This document shows, piece after piece, positions 17,186 through 25,128 of a DNA stretch of 64,000 bases (position 1 is its first letter; every line of letters begins with the position of its first letter). The translations under genes and the position numbers were made by a program. Under the pieces are notes generated by a model. That model worked only from the letters and a program-made list of their open reading frames with translations, was not told the origin of the DNA and did no database searches. This DNA is from an uncultured Acidimicrobiales bacterium (GTDB lineage Bacteria; Actinomycetota; Acidimicrobiia; Acidimicrobiales; SZUA-35): contig CAKZXA010000076.1 in NCBI GenBank assembly GCA_937922045.1, forward strand, positions 1 to 64,000, written 5' to 3'.

Positions 17186-18244
17186 CTACACCACTGACGT
17201 GAAGTGTTTGGCCACGAACGGTGACGTCATAGATCGTAAAAGCGCTGAATAGCCCGGCTCGAACCTGATCTCGTCGCCCGGCTTCATGCGGTGGGAAGTG
17301 GCGGCGACAAGATGATCGCTACTGGCGGCAAGGATCTCAACACAGCCGTGGACTTGCAGGTCGGCAGGGTCGATGTCTTGACGGCCAAGAGCAAGTATTG
17401 TCTGCCAGATTTCGCCTCGGTCCTCGGCTTGGAGGCTCTCGCCAAACGCGTTCTGGTTCACCGCGCCCCACGGTTTCGTGGGTTTGCGCTGGGATTCGAT
17501 GACCTCGGCCACGATGGTGATCGCGTCGGTATGAAGTCCTGCGATCGGCCGCCGTCGCAGCGGTTCCCGGCCGAGAAGTATCGATTCACCGAGGCGGAGG
17601 TTGTTGATCCGACCGACGCTGGTGGCCCCGAGAGCCCAGTCGAGATTGGCTGAGTTCCCGCCGGACACGATGCCTATGTCGATGCCGAAGGTAGCCTCCA
17701 CCGTCTCGACTATGGCTGACAGTTCGCCCATGTTTTCATCGCTAGGGGCAGCACCGCTCCGACAGGCAAGATTTGCGCCGATCCCACTCAAGCGAAGATT
17801 CTGAAGTGCCAACACGTGCTGAACGGCCTCGTTCAATGCTGCGGGCATCAGGCCTTCGCGCAGATCGCCGAGTTCCACCATGAGCATGACATCATGGGTT
17901 CGCCCCAACGCCTGGGCCGCCGACGATAGAGCCGAGAGTACATCGACCTCGGTGTTGACGCTCATCACGTCGGCAGTGACGATGCGTTGGACCTGGCTCA
18001 ACATCGGCGACCGAAGCAGCAATGCTGGCGTGTCGATGCCCAGGCTCCTGATCCGTTCGATGTTTTCGATGCGAGAATCCCCGAGACGGCTCGCGACATC
18101 AAGAGCGTTGGCAACTTCAGGGGCACCGAGCATGGCCTTGGTGACGGCTGTGACCGAAATTCCACGCCGCTCACAACGCTCTACCAGTACTTGAGCGTTC
18201 GCCCTGATCTTCCCACAATCGATCTCGATTCGAAGCTCGCTCAA
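17186..18244 (-). CDS. Fold-III PLP amino-acid racemase (alanine/ornithine racemase-like)
   Basis: A 352-residue PLP enzyme with the alanine-racemase-type TIM barrel. The PLP lysine is in ISVTAVTKAMLG near residue 35, SRIENIERIRSLG and VELGDLREGL follow the barrel, and IVSGGNSANLDW is the phosphate-binding Gly loop. It resembles the ornithine-racemase branch (Orr) more than biosynthetic Alr. Its ATG overlaps the stop of the DUF1611 gene by 4 bases (18241-18244), so the two are translationally coupled. DUF1611 members have been linked to D-amino-acid/D-glutamate catabolism in marine bacteria, so this pair may handle D-amino acids; this is inference. Confidence 0.82.
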   Translation of the reverse strand: MSELRIEIDCGKIRANAQVLVERCERRGISVTAVTKAMLGAPEVANALDVASRLGDSRIENIERIRSLGIDTPALLLRSPMLSQVQRIVTADVMSVNTEVDVLSALSSAAQALGRTHDVMLMVELGDLREGLMPAALNEAVQHVLALQNLRLSGIGANLACRSGAAPSDENMGELSAIVETVEATFGIDIGIVSGGNSANLDWALGATSVGRINNLRLGESILLGREPLRRRPIAGLHTDAITIVAEVIESQRKPTKPWGAVNQNAFGESLQAEDRGEIWQTILALGRQDIDPADLQVHGCVEILAASSDHLVAATSHRMKPGDEIRFEPGYSALLRSMTSPFVAKHFTSVV

Positions 18245-19362
18245 AGTAGAGCGATCGCTGGCTTCTGTTCGAGTTCGGGGAAGGCGGTGAAAACCATATC
18301 GAGAAGCCGACGGGTTGGTCGCGTGAGAGCGTCGGTCACCGGCAGACCAAGTTCGACCTCGTAGGCGATGATCGCAGCCTCTACTTCGACATCGGTCATG
18401 TCCTCGTGGTTCAGCGTGACCCCGATCACCTTGGTATCTGCGAATGTCTCGATGAGGTTGATCTCGCTTGCTGCTGTCGGCATCGGGAACGCCGGAAAGT
18501 CGCTAATCGTCTTTCGGGCTGGCGCGTGCTGAAGGATCACAGCTGCCGGGCGGCTTCCACGTAGAACGGCGGTCGAGCTGAGGTAGGTGGGATGGCTAAG
18601 TGCCCCTTGTCCCTCGACGATGATCACGTCAGGACTGCCAACCGCGGCGGCTTCGAGCACGGCGGCCTCCAGTTCACCGGTGACAAACTGTGCGGGGATA
18701 GCGTCGAGCGCAACCCCGAAACGGGCGCCCTGGATGAGACTGGTCTGACCTGTTCCGACGAGGACAGCGTTGACCCCGTGCTCGTTCAGAGCCCTGGTGA
18801 GGATCGTGGCTGTCGTGCGTTTGCCGATTGCCCCATCCGTTCCGAGCACCGCTATTCGGGGACACGGTTCGTCGAGAATCCGACCGCTAAACATGTGGAG
18901 GTCGATCTTGCCTCGGGGTCGGCGTATGTCGGAAATCTCAACCGAGTTGATGACGGCTGCCGCCGCAAACTCGGGGTCATCGTTCAGAAACTCGTGGAGA
19001 CCGTTGACAATACTCAACCCCCTGCTCATGGCGTCGAGGAGGACGTTGCGTTCCCCCTTTGACAGCAGTCCGCTCGTCGGCGCTACGCCGACGATGAACA
19101 GATCAGGCGCGTTGCCGGGGAGGGCCATGGCCTCATCAAGGTTTCCGCAGATCGGGATACCGTTCGGCTCACCGTCGAGCACCTGGCCGGCGTCTTGGCC
19201 TGCTAGCCAGCTGTCGACCACCGAGACAATCTCATAGCGTTCGCTATGACGGACCAAACCGTTCGCGGTCTTGCCATCGATAGCTCCGAAGTTCGCCTCG
19301 CAGTAGACAATCGCCTTCGGTAAGGGAATCGCTCCCGCAGCGTAAGGCCTGGAATCGGACAT
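18241..19362 (-). CDS. DUF1611 P-loop protein (DgcN-like)
   Basis: A 373-residue DUF1611 protein. It has an N-terminal Rossmann-like domain (KAIVYCEANFGAIDGKTANG) and a C-terminal P-loop domain with Walker A VLGTDGAIGKRTTA and an IIVEGQGALSHP segment. Family members include proteins reported as D-glutamate N-acetyltransferases (DgcN) in marine bacteria; many others are annotated only as NAD-dependent epimerase-like. ATG 19360-19362 follows GAGGAG by 6 bases; an in-frame codon 12 bases upstream is less favourable. First gene of a two-gene operon with the PLP racemase. Reaction here is not proven; a D-amino-acid role fits the partner. Confidence 0.82.
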   Translation of the reverse strand: MSDSRPYAAGAIPLPKAIVYCEANFGAIDGKTANGLVRHSERYEIVSVVDSWLAGQDAGQVLDGEPNGIPICGNLDEAMALPGNAPDLFIVGVAPTSGLLSKGERNVLLDAMSRGLSIVNGLHEFLNDDPEFAAAAVINSVEISDIRRPRGKIDLHMFSGRILDEPCPRIAVLGTDGAIGKRTTATILTRALNEHGVNAVLVGTGQTSLIQGARFGVALDAIPAQFVTGELEAAVLEAAAVGSPDVIIVEGQGALSHPTYLSSTAVLRGSRPAAVILQHAPARKTISDFPAFPMPTAASEINLIETFADTKVIGVTLNHEDMTDVEVEAAIIAYEVELGLPVTDALTRPTRRLLDMVFTAFPELEQKPAIALL

Positions 19363-19400
19363 ATTTCTCCTCAAGTCGGCTCAGAGGAGGCTAAAGGGAA

Positions 19401-19602
19401 TTGTCCGGCCAGAAAGAGCGGCCCGAATGTCAAACGAGAGGTCCCCACCAAGGGTGGAACGTACGACCAACTCTACGAGCACCGAGCCCACAACGTCGCA
19501 GCGCGCTGGTATGCGGGGCTCGACGCCTCGGCTCCTGTCGGGTGGCTAGCCGCTGCCTACCGTCGAAGGCGGCTGTCGACTCCGTATAAGGCCGGCCAGT
19601 GA
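19401..19602 (+). pseudogene. Probable small frameshifted gene
   Basis: GAGGAGG (19384-19390) precedes a TTG at 19401 that opens MSGQKERPE. About 10 codons later the good coding frame is the +1 frame, which reads VKREVPTKGGTYDQLYEHRA and continues coherently to TGA 19600-19602 (ending STPYKAGQ). The second frame has no start of its own. This looks like one short gene broken by a one-base indel, or a remnant. It overlaps the 3' end of the opposite membrane-protein gene. No family recognised. Confidence 0.35.
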
Positions 19603-19950
19603 CCTGCGATGGCTCCAGAAGTGGCCGAGAAGCGCCACGGTGGCGACGATCGCGATCGGTTCGTGACCAAGTCTCTGATCGCCTGTCGTAGCCCAGAAAA
19701 CCAGCCCCGTCGCGACCACCGTTGCCATCGCAGCGGTGATGAATCCATCGATTGCTCCGTCGCGACCACCCCGTCCGAGTAGCGATCTGAAGACCTTCCA
19801 GTTGTTTCTGGCATGCGCAATCAGCACGGCGGTGAAGACAAGTGACACCAAACTGTGGAGCAGCATCCCAGCCTCATGGGTAATCCATGCGCCGGTCAGA
19901 GTTACCAGGAGTGCTAGGTCGGTGAGGCGGCGCCGGCTACGTTTGTTCAT
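19546..19950 (-). CDS. Small cytochrome-b561/DUF4405-like membrane protein
   Basis: A 134-residue protein with four hydrophobic segments and histidines placed like DUF4405/b561-type heme proteins (THEAGMLLHSLVSL, LIAHARNNWKVF, LGHFWSHRRS). It likely sits in the cytoplasmic membrane, perhaps binding heme or sensing redox. It overlaps the TetR stop by 4 bases, so the regulator and membrane protein form one operon. The exact function is unknown. Confidence 0.68.
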   Translation of the reverse strand: MNKRSRRRLTDLALLVTLTGAWITHEAGMLLHSLVSLVFTAVLIAHARNNWKVFRSLLGRGGRDGAIDGFITAAMATVVATGLVFWATTGDQRLGHEPIAIVATVALLGHFWSHRRSLAGLIRSRQPPSTVGSG

Positions 19951-20534
19951 CGTCCAGCCCCCGTCGGCTTCAGGAGTCTCAGCAATCCGTCGGCAACGCT
20001 GGTGGCCAGGCTCGCATCCTCGATTGGCCGCGAGATCAGCATCGAACCTTCGAGGGCAGCCAGGAAGGTCTGGGCTGTGACCGAGGTGTCGACATCGGCA
20101 CGGAACTCACCACTATCTATACCTCGCATGATTTCAGCACTCAGCCAGCGATGTTGCTCTGCAAAGAACTCTCGCACCTCTCGGCGGGCCTCATCAGAAA
20201 CGTCGGGCCATTCGGCGGCTATGGCTCCGCACAAGCAAAGCAGTCCGGCGGCCGCAGTCTGATCGAAGAGGTTCGCATAGGCGGCGACGCGGTCGTGCAC
20301 GGTGGCTTCGTCGATGGCGGCCACCTGCGCAACAAACGCTTCTCGGTACCTGACTGCAACACCGGTGACCAGGTCGGCCTTGGTCGGAAAGTGGTGGTGG
20401 ATCGATGGCGAGCTGATGCCGAGCCTCTTCGCCAGGTCCCCGTAACTGAAGCTGGCTATACCGACCTGCTGGATCATCCGACACGCGGCCTCGAGAGTCT
20501 CCTCTTTTACCGGGCGTCCTGTAGGTCGTGCCAT
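19947..20534 (-). CDS. TetR-family transcriptional regulator
   Basis: A 195-residue one-domain regulator. The N-terminal HTH is FSYGDLAKRLGISSPSIHHHFPTKADLV (family signature in residues about 28-55, quoted to locate it). The ligand domain carries a CxC pair (LLCLCGAIAAEW), which may make it thiol- or electrophile-sensitive. A palindrome (20542-20559) lies directly upstream of the ATG and is a likely autoregulatory operator. It heads the operon with the DUF4405-like gene. Ligand unknown. Confidence 0.9.
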   Translation of the reverse strand: MARPTGRPVKEETLEAACRMIQQVGIASFSYGDLAKRLGISSPSIHHHFPTKADLVTGVAVRYREAFVAQVAAIDEATVHDRVAAYANLFDQTAAAGLLCLCGAIAAEWPDVSDEARREVREFFAEQHRWLSAEIMRGIDSGEFRADVDTSVTAQTFLAALEGSMLISRPIEDASLATSVADGLLRLLKPTGAGR

Positions 20535-20541
20535 CAGCTCA

Positions 20542-20559
20542 GTCTAGTAGAAGCTAGAC
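20542..20559. promoter_or_regulatory. Palindromic operator upstream of TetR gene
   Basis: GTCTAG-TAGAAG-CTAGAC: perfect 6-bp arms, 8 bases before the TetR start codon. The size and spacing suit TetR dimers. Confidence 0.55.
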
Positions 20560-20584
20560 AGTCCGGAGATTTCGGCTGAGGGGT

Positions 20585-20911
20585 CTACGCCTTCTTCACC
20601 TTGTTGGCGATGATCAAAATGCTGCGCCCATCGATCTTGCCCTCGATCGGATGATCACCTGGAACGAGCCGGATCGACTTGACCTTGGTGCCGATCTTGA
20701 CCCCTCCAGATTTGCCGTCGAGCTTCAAGTCTTTGATCACAACGACATCATCGCCGGGCGACAGGACATTGCCGTTGGCGTCTCGCACCTCGCCGACACC
20801 GTCATCGAGCTCAGCGATCCATTCGTGGCCGCAGGTGCCGCACTCGTAACCGTCCTCAGCGATGAGGGGGTCGGCCATCGTGCAGATAGGGCAACTCGGA
20901 GATTCGGTCAC
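20585..20911 (-). CDS. yjdM: YjdM (PhnA) zinc-ribbon protein
   Basis: A 108-residue protein with an N-terminal zinc ribbon (CPICTMADPLIAEDGYECGTCG spans the four Cys, two CxxC pairs) and the typical C-terminal beta domain (DVVVIKDLKLDGKSG, VKSIRLVPGDHPIEGK). This is the alkylphosphonate-utilisation-annotated PhnA/YjdM family; its real role is unknown and it is not the phosphonoacetate hydrolase also called PhnA. Monocistronic between the TetR and molybdoenzyme genes. Confidence 0.9.
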   Translation of the reverse strand: MTESPSCPICTMADPLIAEDGYECGTCGHEWIAELDDGVGEVRDANGNVLSPGDDVVVIKDLKLDGKSGGVKIGTKVKSIRLVPGDHPIEGKIDGRSILIIANKVKKA

Positions 20912-20963
20912 TGCTCTTGTCTAGCACCTAGCGATCACAGAACCGCTCGCACCGTCGGAGACC

Positions 20964-21998
20964 TCAGCTCAGCGGAAGGGGCGACTGCTCCCAAGGTTTT
21001 CGGTCATCAAACGCCACCGAGGTAACCCATTTGATCCACATCGGAGCTCGTTGTCCCGGTGCGATAAGTCGCACAGGCGCCCCGTGGCGCGAGCGGAGCG
21101 GCTCCCCGCCATAGCCAACGGCCAAGTACAAGGCATCCATCTCATGGTGGGCGAAAAGCCGGGAGTATCCCGTCGATGACTCCACACGAACGCTCGATCC
21201 CTCGACCTGCGGAAGCAGAGCCGAAAGCGCCACACAATCCCACGACTGTTCGCTGTACCAGCCGCCGGTGCAGTCAATCGTCGCAACCACCGGTTCGGAC
21301 TGCGACCACAGCTGGTCGATGCTGAGGGGCTGGCCCGCGATCGTGAACCGCCAGCTGGCCGCCGTCGTGTCTTCAGGAGCCGAGTCGTTGATCCATATCG
21401 TGCTCGGCATATTGGCTGGATCGAATGAACCCACCTGATGAGAGCCAGTGAATCGACGGCTTCTCCCGTCGAGGCCGAAGAGGCGGGTAGCACCCTCTTG
21501 AGCGAGAAATGCGCCGCTAGCTAGTGCGGTGATCACCCCGGTTTGCAGAAGCAGCCGACGGTCTAGGTCAGCCGCCTTGGGTCGTACCGGTCGAGTCGCT
21601 ACGTGCCACACCAGCAACACCAGCAGGACGAAGGCGAAGAGTTGATGTGTCCAAAGAGCCGACCACGCCCCTACGCCGTTCCAAATGCCGGTGGCATGGA
21701 GCATCCCAAGACCGATAGTCACGAGCACGAGACCACCAAACACCAAGGAGATCCAGCGGGTGCCTCGCCGCCGTCGCATACCTGTCGCCACCGACCCCCG
21801 CACCTTCGCTGGCGTCACGACGAGTAGTACAAGACCAGACACTCGGTGGGCGAGCACAGCCGACCCGCTCCAACGGTCGCCGAGCCACCACGAGGCCAGG
21901 CCCGAAACCAGGGCTAGAAGAATCGAGAGTTCGAGCACCATGTTGGTCTGGCGGGCCGTGAGGGTCACAACCCGAGATCGATGCCTCTGCTCATCCAT
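20964..21998 (-). CDS. Membrane-anchored sulfite-oxidase-type molybdopterin oxidoreductase
   Basis: A 344-residue fusion. Residues about 15-165 hold four or five hydrophobic helices with spaced histidines (cytochrome-b561-like electron conduit). The rest is an oxidoreductase molybdopterin domain of the sulfite-oxidase/YedY type on the outer face. The Mo-coordinating Cys is in VATIDCTGGWYSEQSW, followed by RVESSTGYSRLF and GAPVRLIAPGQRAPMWIKWV (cofactor loop). The domain order resembles putative periplasmic sulfoxide or sulfite enzymes of actinobacteria in which heme and Mo modules are in one chain. No twin-arginine signal is visible; the membrane helices give the topology. Substrate unknown. 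Confidence 0.85.
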   Translation of the reverse strand: MDEQRHRSRVVTLTARQTNMVLELSILLALVSGLASWWLGDRWSGSAVLAHRVSGLVLLVVTPAKVRGSVATGMRRRRGTRWISLVFGGLVLVTIGLGMLHATGIWNGVGAWSALWTHQLFAFVLLVLLVWHVATRPVRPKAADLDRRLLLQTGVITALASGAFLAQEGATRLFGLDGRSRRFTGSHQVGSFDPANMPSTIWINDSAPEDTTAASWRFTIAGQPLSIDQLWSQSEPVVATIDCTGGWYSEQSWDCVALSALLPQVEGSSVRVESSTGYSRLFAHHEMDALYLAVGYGGEPLRSRHGAPVRLIAPGQRAPMWIKWVTSVAFDDRKPWEQSPLPLS

Positions 21999-22229
21999 AT
22001 ATCCCCCATTGTGACTCTTCCTGGCCAGCCGACCGAGCGACCAACCGGGCGGTTGCTACCGCCATCTTACGTCAGATGCCAAACTCTCGACCGTCGCGTC
22101 AGCGCCCCGAATTCGACACCGACAGCCGCTCCGGACAAGGCCAAAACCCGACGATCCTGTCGGGCGGATGTGGAGGCTGACTCACACCCTGCACGATGGA
22201 AAGGCCGCAGTTGGCCCTAGTCTTCCGGA

Positions 22230-23249
22230 ATGCGTACACGGCTAGCCCAAGCAGCAACACGAGCGGCCCGGTCGACGTTCGGTTTCGGTGCGGCGAAGCT
22301 TGCTTCCAACGATTGGTTGATGGGGCTTGTCTATGACCTCACGAACGAGACCAACTTCGCCGGGCTCTCCGAGCATGAAGAAATGCTCAGCGACAGGGTG
22401 CGTGTCAACGCCTACCGAGACGGCATCCACCGAAACGTGCACGAGGGTGACGTTGTGCTCGACCTCGGTACCGGCACAGGGTTGCTCGCATTCATGGCGG
22501 TCAAGGCGGGAGCATCGAAGGTCTACGCCGTCGAACACTCCGACTTCATCGACGTGGCACGCGCCATCGCCGAGCACAACAACATCACGAACATCGAGTT
22601 TGTGCAGGCCAACAGCCGCGAGTTCACCCCACCGGAGAAAATTGATGTTGTGCTGCACGAACAGATGGGCGACGAGCTGTTCAACGAGAACATGTTGGAG
22701 AACTTGCTCGATCTCCGAGACCGCGTACTCCGATCGGGAGGCCGCATCCTTCCCTCACACTTTCAGCTGTTCGTTGAGCCAGTCTCGTTTCACGAAGAGA
22801 TGCGGGTACGCCGATTCTGGAATATCGACCTACCCGATGGCATCGATCTCAGCGCCATGGAAAGCTCGCCGGCCGCAGCTCGGTTCGATACGGGCCGCAC
22901 CGACCAGCTGTGGATCCGTCCAGGCTCGGTTGCCGCCACGATGGGAACGCCCGAGCCCATACTCGACGTTGATCTGAACACGCTCGAATCTGTCGCTGCC
23001 CTACCGCTCGATCACGTGGTCGAACGAACCGCTAGCACTGAACAGATCATCGACGGACTAGGCGTTTGGTTCACCGTCTCGTTCGACGAGGAGACCAGTA
23101 TGACCACCTCGCCCCTCGCCCCCGTGACCAGTTGGGGCAATCGCATGTTCCGAGTTGACAAAGCGGTCAATGCTGGAGAGACGCGGCGCTGGCACGTTAA
23201 CCTCGGCGACCTGGTTGAGCCGTCAACGTGGAGCATGGAGCAGCTCTAG
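22230..23249 (+). CDS. PRMT-like class I SAM-dependent methyltransferase
   Basis: A 339-residue protein with the layout of protein arginine methyltransferases. The SAM site is VLDLGTGTGLLAFMAVKAG (motif I), then YAVEHS and FVQANSREF. The double-E loop is LHEQMGDELFNENM, with both glutamates in the spacing of PRMT SEWMGYxLxYE. A beta-barrel-like C-terminal half follows, with SWGNRMF at the position of the PRMT THW loop. Bacterial PRMT-fold enzymes are uncommon and their substrates mostly unknown, so arginine methylation is a hypothesis. The N-terminal 40 residues are basic/aromatic. Start ATG 22230; the ribosome-binding site is weak. Confidence 0.8.
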   Translation: MRTRLAQAATRAARSTFGFGAAKLASNDWLMGLVYDLTNETNFAGLSEHEEMLSDRVRVNAYRDGIHRNVHEGDVVLDLGTGTGLLAFMAVKAGASKVYAVEHSDFIDVARAIAEHNNITNIEFVQANSREFTPPEKIDVVLHEQMGDELFNENMLENLLDLRDRVLRSGGRILPSHFQLFVEPVSFHEEMRVRRFWNIDLPDGIDLSAMESSPAAARFDTGRTDQLWIRPGSVAATMGTPEPILDVDLNTLESVAALPLDHVVERTASTEQIIDGLGVWFTVSFDEETSMTTSPLAPVTSWGNRMFRVDKAVNAGETRRWHVNLGDLVEPSTWSMEQL

Positions 23250-23372
23250 CGAGATCTTGGGACCAGGCGATGTAAAACTTTCCTCCGTCTCTTGTCCCCC
23301 GGAACCCGTCCCGGTGCGTGTTACCTGTACCCGTGCCGGAATCCGTCCGGCGGCCAACTCAGGAAGCCACCT

Positions 23373-25022
23373 GTGAGCAGACATCTATTCCGAACCCTGT
23401 GCAGCTTGTTTGCGCTCGTTGCCGTCATCAGCCTGATCCCTTCAATCGACGCTTCAGCGCAGACGCAGAACGCTCCAAACACCCCGTTTGCGCCCACCAA
23501 TCTCCGGCTGGACCCGTCCTATGACACCGTGCTGCTCTGGGATCAAGAACGCAACCCACCGCACTACGTACTCCAGTGGAACATCTACCTCGACGGCGAA
23601 CTCCAAACATCACTACGCACCAGGCGCTACAACATGCCTGTAAACGGCCGCCAAGGCACCTACACCATCGAAGCCGAAACCCGCAGCGGCGTCACCAGCC
23701 CCCTCAGCACCGGCTTCACCGTCGGCGACCCGATCTCACCAACCACCACCACAACAGCACCAACAACGACAACTGCGCCGTCGACGACGAGTACAACAGC
23801 GCAACCGACGACAACCACAACGGCAGGTCCAACCACAACGACGACCAGGCCGCCGAACCCTGACGGTTTGACATGGGGATACGATGCCACTCCTCCAGAT
23901 CCGAATCGAGTACGCCCGGCTCTGAACACGCTGACGACCGATCCGATCTACGGAACCGAGATTCGTCGCCGGACCGACGACGGCACAACAAGGTTTGATC
24001 GCAACACCTACAGCCGCCGCCAGGCTGAAAACGCCGATGGCAGCCTCTACATGACCTACCACGGCAATGCCACCTACCGGGTGTACAGCCGAGCCACAAA
24101 TGAGCTCGTGAGCGAAACGGCGATCGACCCCAACGGTGAACCCCAATGGCACCCGACCAACCCGGTGTTGATTCGCCACATCGAAGGCGGCAACTCCTAC
24201 GTGGGCGACCTTCGTCTGTATGAGACCGATGTGGTTACTGGCAACACAACGGTCATCGCCGATCTCACCAGCCGTATTCAGGCCGCAATGCCCAGCGCTG
24301 ATTATATGAAGGATCGATCTGAGGGTTCCCCCAGCGTCGACGGAAACCGCTATGCCTGGATGGTCTACGACGGCACCGAAGCACCGATCGGTTTGGTTAC
24401 CTATGACCTAGGCACAGACACCGTGCTCGGGCTCGCTGTTGGTCTCAACCAGGGCATCGGGGCTCTTGACCATGTAAGCATGTCGCCAACGGGGTCCTAT
24501 GTGGTTGCCAGCTATGGGAGCGGTAGTCGGGTGTACGACGCCGATCTAACCAACGAACGGGTCGTCAACTTCAAGACCGACCACAGCGACATCGCCCTCG
24601 ACGCCGATGGCAACGATGCCTACGTCTACATCGATTTCAGCAGCGGGCCCGACGCTGGCTACCTGGTTTCGGTCAATCTCGACACGCTCGACCGCACACG
24701 CATCTTCCGGATCTACGGTGGCGCTAACACCTCGGTCCACATCTCCGGCAAGGGCTACGGCAAGCCTGGATGGGTGCTCGTCTCGACCTACAGCTGCAAG
24801 AACGCTGGGGCCTGGACGTGCGACAAGGTGTTTGCGGCCGAGATTGCTGAGAACGGTCGGGTGTTGAACCTGGCCCACACCTACAACTGTGGCCAGAGCT
24901 ACTGGACCGAGCCTCACGCCGTCGTCAATCGAGATTTCACTCGGGCCTACTTCAACACCGACAGCGGCTCGTGCGGCATCGACGCCGAAGTCATGGAAAT
25001 CACCATCCCCGCCTTCGACTAA
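23373..25022 (+). CDS. Secreted protein: Fn3-like domain, Thr-rich linker, beta-propeller-like domain
   Basis: A 549-residue exported protein. GTG 23373 is chosen because AGGAAG lies 7 bases upstream and the peptide then begins with a signal peptide (residues 1-30, cleavage after IDASA). Residues about 35-120 form a fibronectin-III-like beta domain (FAPTNLRLDPSYDTVLLWD). A Thr/Ala-rich linker of about 35 residues follows, then a domain of about 370 residues with repeating SPxxxYVVASYxxGSRVYD-type blades, suggesting a beta-propeller. Four or more cysteines near the C-terminus may form disulfides. No catalytic motif is recognised; carbohydrate binding or surface adhesion is possible. Alone in its unit, closed by a long palindrome. 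Confidence 0.8.
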   Translation: MSRHLFRTLCSLFALVAVISLIPSIDASAQTQNAPNTPFAPTNLRLDPSYDTVLLWDQERNPPHYVLQWNIYLDGELQTSLRTRRYNMPVNGRQGTYTIEAETRSGVTSPLSTGFTVGDPISPTTTTTAPTTTTAPSTTSTTAQPTTTTTAGPTTTTTRPPNPDGLTWGYDATPPDPNRVRPALNTLTTDPIYGTEIRRRTDDGTTRFDRNTYSRRQAENADGSLYMTYHGNATYRVYSRATNELVSETAIDPNGEPQWHPTNPVLIRHIEGGNSYVGDLRLYETDVVTGNTTVIADLTSRIQAAMPSADYMKDRSEGSPSVDGNRYAWMVYDGTEAPIGLVTYDLGTDTVLGLAVGLNQGIGALDHVSMSPTGSYVVASYGSGSRVYDADLTNERVVNFKTDHSDIALDADGNDAYVYIDFSSGPDAGYLVSVNLDTLDRTRIFRIYGGANTSVHISGKGYGKPGWVLVSTYSCKNAGAWTCDKVFAAEIAENGRVLNLAHTYNCGQSYWTEPHAVVNRDFTRAYFNTDSGSCGIDAEVMEITIPAFD

Positions 25023-25030
25023 GCGCTCAC

Positions 25031-25060
25031 TGCCGAGTTCGACCATGGTCGAACTCGGCA
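25031..25060. terminator. 30-bp perfect palindrome between convergent genes
   Basis: TGCCGAGTTCGACC-AT-GGTCGAACTCGGCA starts 9 bases after the secreted-protein stop. It has a perfect stem and no T-run; a bidirectional terminator is most likely. Confidence 0.65.
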
Positions 25061-25128
25061 TCAGGCGGAGGCGTGACTCGACATCACGGCTTCATGATCG
25101 AGAACAACATCAGACAGCAAATGAGGAA

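Noticed and set aside
23250-23372. Possible riboswitch before the secreted protein gene (CCCGGTGCGTGTTACC and GCCGGAATCCG segments)
   Set aside because: No match to c-di-GMP, c-di-AMP, SAM or cobalamin riboswitch cores could be drawn by eye; only short stems.
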